NCBI GenBank assembly: GCA_016124195.1 | Contig: WGOE01000001.1 | Span: 124,001-188,000, forward strand | DNA from: a bacterium | Lineage (GTDB): Bacteria; Pseudomonadota; Alphaproteobacteria; Rhodobacterales; Rhodobacteraceae | DNA length: 64,000 bases | Reading direction: 5' to 3' | Shown here: positions 61,427 to 64,000 of the stretch, one piece after another | Layout: every line of letters starts with the position of its first letter | Numbering within the stretch: position 1 is the stretch's first letter | Translations under genes and position numbers: made by a program | Notes under the pieces: generated by a model | Database searches by the model: none | What the model was told of the DNA's origin: nothing | What the model saw: only the letters and a program-made list of their open reading frames with translations

Positions 61427-62365
61427 ATGACCAAACCGCATGTCCTGCAAATGGGGGCTTATCCCGAATGGGACCAGGCGCCGCTTGATGCCGCCTATGT
61501 CATGCATCGCTACGATGCAGCGATCGACAAGGCCGCATTCTTGGCCAACGTCGGGCCGGAAATCCGCGCGATTGCGACGAATGGAGGGACCGGCGTGCCG
61601 ACCTCTGTCATCAAGGCTTGCCCCAAGCTGGAACTGATCAGCATCTACGGAGTGGGCTACGACGCTGTCGACCTGGCCGAATGCAAGGCGCGCGGCATCC
61701 GGGTCACCAACACGCCCGACGTGCTGACAGAAGATTGCGCCGATCTTGCGGTGGGCATGCTTCTGGTGCTGGCCCGGGGCATGGTCAAGGCAGAGGACTG
61801 GGCCCGATCCGGGGAATGGGTCAAGGCCGCGTTTCCCCTGCAACGCCGTGTGACTGGCATGAAGGTCGGAATCCTCGGTCTGGGGCGTATTGGTCTCGAA
61901 ATCGCCAAACGGCTCGAAGGGTTTTCGGCCGACATCGCCTATTCCGCCCGCAGCATCAAGGATGTGCCCTATGCCTTTGTGCCAGATCCCGTGGCCTTGG
62001 CTGCGCGGTCCGAGGCTCTGATCGTCTCGACGCTCGCGAATGCGGAAACCCGGCATATCGTGAATGCGCAGGTTCTGGCGGCGCTGGGTCCGACGGGTTT
62101 GCTGATCAACATCTCTCGTGCGGCCAATATTGATGAGGACGCCTTGCTGGACGCGTTGGAAGCGCGTCGCCTTGCCGGGGCCGCGCTGGATGTCTTTGAA
62201 GGCGAACCCCGGATCAACCCGAGATTTCTTGCCTTGCCGAACGTCGTCCTGCAACCGCATCACGCCTCTGGCACGGTCGAGACGCGCAAGGCCATGGGGC
62301 AGATGATGCGTGACAATCTGACGGCGCATTTTGCCGGCCGGCCTTTGCTGAGCCCTGTCAACTGA
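61427..62365 (+). CDS. D-isomer-specific 2-hydroxyacid dehydrogenase (glyoxylate/hydroxypyruvate reductase-like)
   Basis: 312 residues from the ATG at 61427 (MTKPHVLQMGAYPEWDQAPL); a TTG at 61388 would add 13. NAD-binding KVGILGLGRIGLEIAKRLEG, the substrate-side GVGYDAVDLAECKARGIRVT, catalytic arginine/glutamate region (VSTLANAETRHIVN, LINISRAANIDEDALLDAL) and histidine near LQPHHASGTVETR. Length fits glyoxylate or hydroxypyruvate reductases. Function of the neighbouring thiamine enzyme is compatible with a sugar-acid or C2 pathway. Confidence 0.88.
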   Translation: MTKPHVLQMGAYPEWDQAPLDAAYVMHRYDAAIDKAAFLANVGPEIRAIATNGGTGVPTSVIKACPKLELISIYGVGYDAVDLAECKARGIRVTNTPDVLTEDCADLAVGMLLVLARGMVKAEDWARSGEWVKAAFPLQRRVTGMKVGILGLGRIGLEIAKRLEGFSADIAYSARSIKDVPYAFVPDPVALAARSEALIVSTLANAETRHIVNAQVLAALGPTGLLINISRAANIDEDALLDALEARRLAGAALDVFEGEPRINPRFLALPNVVLQPHHASGTVETRKAMGQMMRDNLTAHFAGRPLLSPVN

Positions 62366-62449
62366 ACCGCCTTGCCTTGGGCCGGCTTTGTGACCCTCGA
62401 CACCAGCCAAGGGCTGCCGCATGATCGCGGCGCAAATGGGAGGCGGAAG

Positions 62450-64000
62450 ATGCGGAACGGTGGGCAGATCCTGGTCGAAAGTCTGGTGGCTTTGGGGGCG
62501 CGCAAAGCTTTTGGGGTGCCCGGGGAAAGCTATCTCGCGGTTCTGGATGCCATGCATGACTGCGTTGGCCGGTTCGACTATGTGCTCTGCCGCAACGAAG
62601 GCGGCGCGAGTTTCATGGCCGCCGCCTATGGAAAGTTGACTGGCACTCCCGGCATCTGCATGGTCACGCGGGGACCCGGCGCCTCGAACGCGATGATCGG
62701 CGTGCACACGGCGATGCAGGATTCGACACCGATGCTGCTGTTTGTCGGCCAGATCGCCCGTTCGGATCGCGAAAGGGAAAGCTTCCAGGAGGTCGATTAC
62801 CGCGCCGTCTTTGGCAGCATGGCGAAATATGTGGTGGAAATCACCGAGACGTCCCGCATTCCGGAACACCTCGCCCGCGCCTGGACCACGGCCATCTCTG
62901 GCCGGCCGGGGCCAGTGGTCGTGGCCCTGCCAGAGGACATGCTGGCCGAACTTTCAGAGGCCCCGCCCCTTGCAGCGCCCCTGCCGCGCGTGGCCGAGCC
63001 CGCACCGGACGCCGCCACGCTTGCCGCCGCCCGCATGCTGCTGGCCAAGGCCAAGCACCCGCTGATCCTGACCGGCGGCACGGGCTGGTCGGCCGAGGGG
63101 CGCGCGGCCCTGCAACGCTTTGCCGAAGGCTCCGACATCCCGGTTGTCACTGCCTTTCGCTGTCAGGACAGCTTTGACAACCACTCCCCCGTCTTTGCTG
63201 GCGAGGCCGGGGTCGGCATGTGGCCGCATGTGGCAGAGACGATCCGTTCGGCGGATGTGATCCTGGCACTGAACCTGCGGATGGATGAGATGACCACCGG
63301 CGCCTACACGCTGCTGGAGGTCCCCTTGCCGAAGCAGACCCTGATCCATGTCCATCCGTCGAGTGACGAGTTGGGCAAGATCTATATCGCCACTCTGCCG
63401 GTGCAGGCCGGGCCAAATGCATTTTCGGCTGCATTAGAGCCTGTTTCGGGTGACTGGCAGGCTTGGCGCGCCAAGGGTCGGGCCGGGTATGAGGCGGCTT
63501 TCGTGGCGCCCCCGCAGCCCTCGCCCGTCGATATGGCGGCCGTCATGGAATATCTGGATGCCAACCTGCCGGCGGATGTGATCGTCACCAACGGCGCGGG
63601 TAATTTCGCGGCCTGGCCCAGCCGGCACCTGCACTTTGGCCCCAAGGCGCGGCTCTTGGCGCCGCAATCGGGCGCCATGGGGTACGGCGTGCCTGCGGCC
63701 ATCGCGGCCAGCCTTGCCGAACCCGACCGCATGGCGCTGTGCTTTGCCGGCGACGGTGACTTTCAGATGAACTGTCAGGAACTTGCCACCGCAGCGCAGC
63801 ATGGCGCCGCCCCGATCATCCTGATCCTCGACAACGGCATTTACGGCACGATCCGCGCCCATCAGGAACGCCAATTCCCCGCGCGGGTCTTTGGCACCAC
63901 GATGGTCAACCCCGATTTCGCCGCCGTGGCCCGGGCCTATGGCTTGCACGGCGAAAGGGTCGAGACGACGGCCGATTTCATCCCCGCCTTCGAACGTGCG
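62450..64000 (+). CDS. Thiamine-diphosphate-dependent enzyme (acetolactate synthase-like), cut by window end
   Basis: Starts at ATG 62450 after gggaggcgga and is open to the last base (517 codons), so the C-terminus is missing. The N-terminal domain has the cofactor-activating glutamate (YVLCRNEGGASFMAAAYGKL) and GICMVTRGPGASNAMIGVHT; the central domain ends near residue 330; the C-terminal domain holds the Mg/ThDP motif GDGDFQMNCQELATAAQHGA with LILDN near residues 433-465. Relatives include acetolactate synthase, glyoxylate carboligase and oxalyl-CoA decarboxylase. No reductase or FAD partner is visible to decide which. It lies 84 bases after the dehydrogenase gene. Confidence 0.85.
   Translation, partial: MRNGGQILVESLVALGARKAFGVPGESYLAVLDAMHDCVGRFDYVLCRNEGGASFMAAAYGKLTGTPGICMVTRGPGASNAMIGVHTAMQDSTPMLLFVGQIARSDRERESFQEVDYRAVFGSMAKYVVEITETSRIPEHLARAWTTAISGRPGPVVVALPEDMLAELSEAPPLAAPLPRVAEPAPDAATLAAARMLLAKAKHPLILTGGTGWSAEGRAALQRFAEGSDIPVVTAFRCQDSFDNHSPVFAGEAGVGMWPHVAETIRSADVILALNLRMDEMTTGAYTLLEVPLPKQTLIHVHPSSDELGKIYIATLPVQAGPNAFSAALEPVSGDWQAWRAKGRAGYEAAFVAPPQPSPVDMAAVMEYLDANLPADVIVTNGAGNFAAWPSRHLHFGPKARLLAPQSGAMGYGVPAAIAASLAEPDRMALCFAGDGDFQMNCQELATAAQHGAAPIILILDNGIYGTIRAHQERQFPARVFGTTMVNPDFAAVARAYGLHGERVETTADFIPAFERA

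Noticed and set aside
60803-62869. Minus-strand 688-codon frame covering gluconate kinase and the dehydrogenase region
   Set aside because: Only its last 162 codons encode a real protein (gluconokinase); the rest is antisense to two plus-strand genes.

Overview
The window looks like chromosomal DNA of a high-GC alphaproteobacterium of the Rhodobacteraceae type. The evidence is a fla2-style flagellar cluster with motE, tightly overlapping operons (ATGA/TGATG junctions), CtrA-type TTAA-N7-TTAA boxes at flagellar promoters, an RpoH-type dnaK promoter of the alphaproteobacterial form, and Kdo/capsule genes. No rRNA, tRNA or CRISPR array was recognised.

Layout. 1-28.3 kb: flagellar and motility genes. 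One plus-strand run holds flgG(partial)-flgA-flgH-fliL, motA-736-aa periplasmic protein-lytic transglycosylase-flhA-fliR-flhB-small coiled-coil protein. A minus-strand trio motE-membrane protein-fliL diverges from fliF-fliH-fliN-fliP. A second minus-strand block holds flgI-flgL-flgK-flgE-motB and an unknown 295-aa protein. Three candidate CtrA boxes sit at the fliL/fliF, flgE and 295-aa-gene promoters. Two intergenic gaps are filled with decayed insertion sequences: an IS66 remnant between fliL and motA, and a nested IS66/IS3/IS110 pile between the flhB operon and motE. No flagellar gene seen here is interrupted.

28.4-41.1 kb: a catabolic locus built around a MarR regulator. On one side is a trimethylamine-dehydrogenase-like FMN/FAD oxidoreductase. 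On the other is a seven-gene operon: FAD subunit, fused FeS-molybdopterin hydroxylase, 6-hydroxynicotinate-reductase-like protein, UPF0280/ApbE-like protein, DUF1185 protein, and hydantoinase/oxoprolinase A and B. The set reads as hydroxylation, ring reduction and ATP-driven lactam opening of an N-heterocycle, possibly with N-demethylation. This is the best candidate here for an undescribed system; the substrate is inferred, not shown.

41.1-50.2 kb: surface polysaccharide genes: a two-module sulfotransferase, a branching-type glycosyltransferase, two paralogous glycosyltransferases, galU, kdsB, a CysQ-like phosphatase and an ABC-2 exporter permease. A sulfated, Kdo-linked surface glycan is a reasonable inference.

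50.2-54.6 kb: dnaK-dnaJ behind an RpoH-type promoter, then radC. 54.5-59.4 kb: a phosphate-binding/OmpA-type protein, then an AT-richer patch with a glycosyltransferase and an FkbM methyltransferase-glycosyltransferase fusion. 59.5-64 kb: an SqrR/BigR-like ArsR regulator, a short-chain dehydrogenase, gluconate kinase, a 2-hydroxyacid dehydrogenase and a thiamine-diphosphate enzyme cut by the window end.
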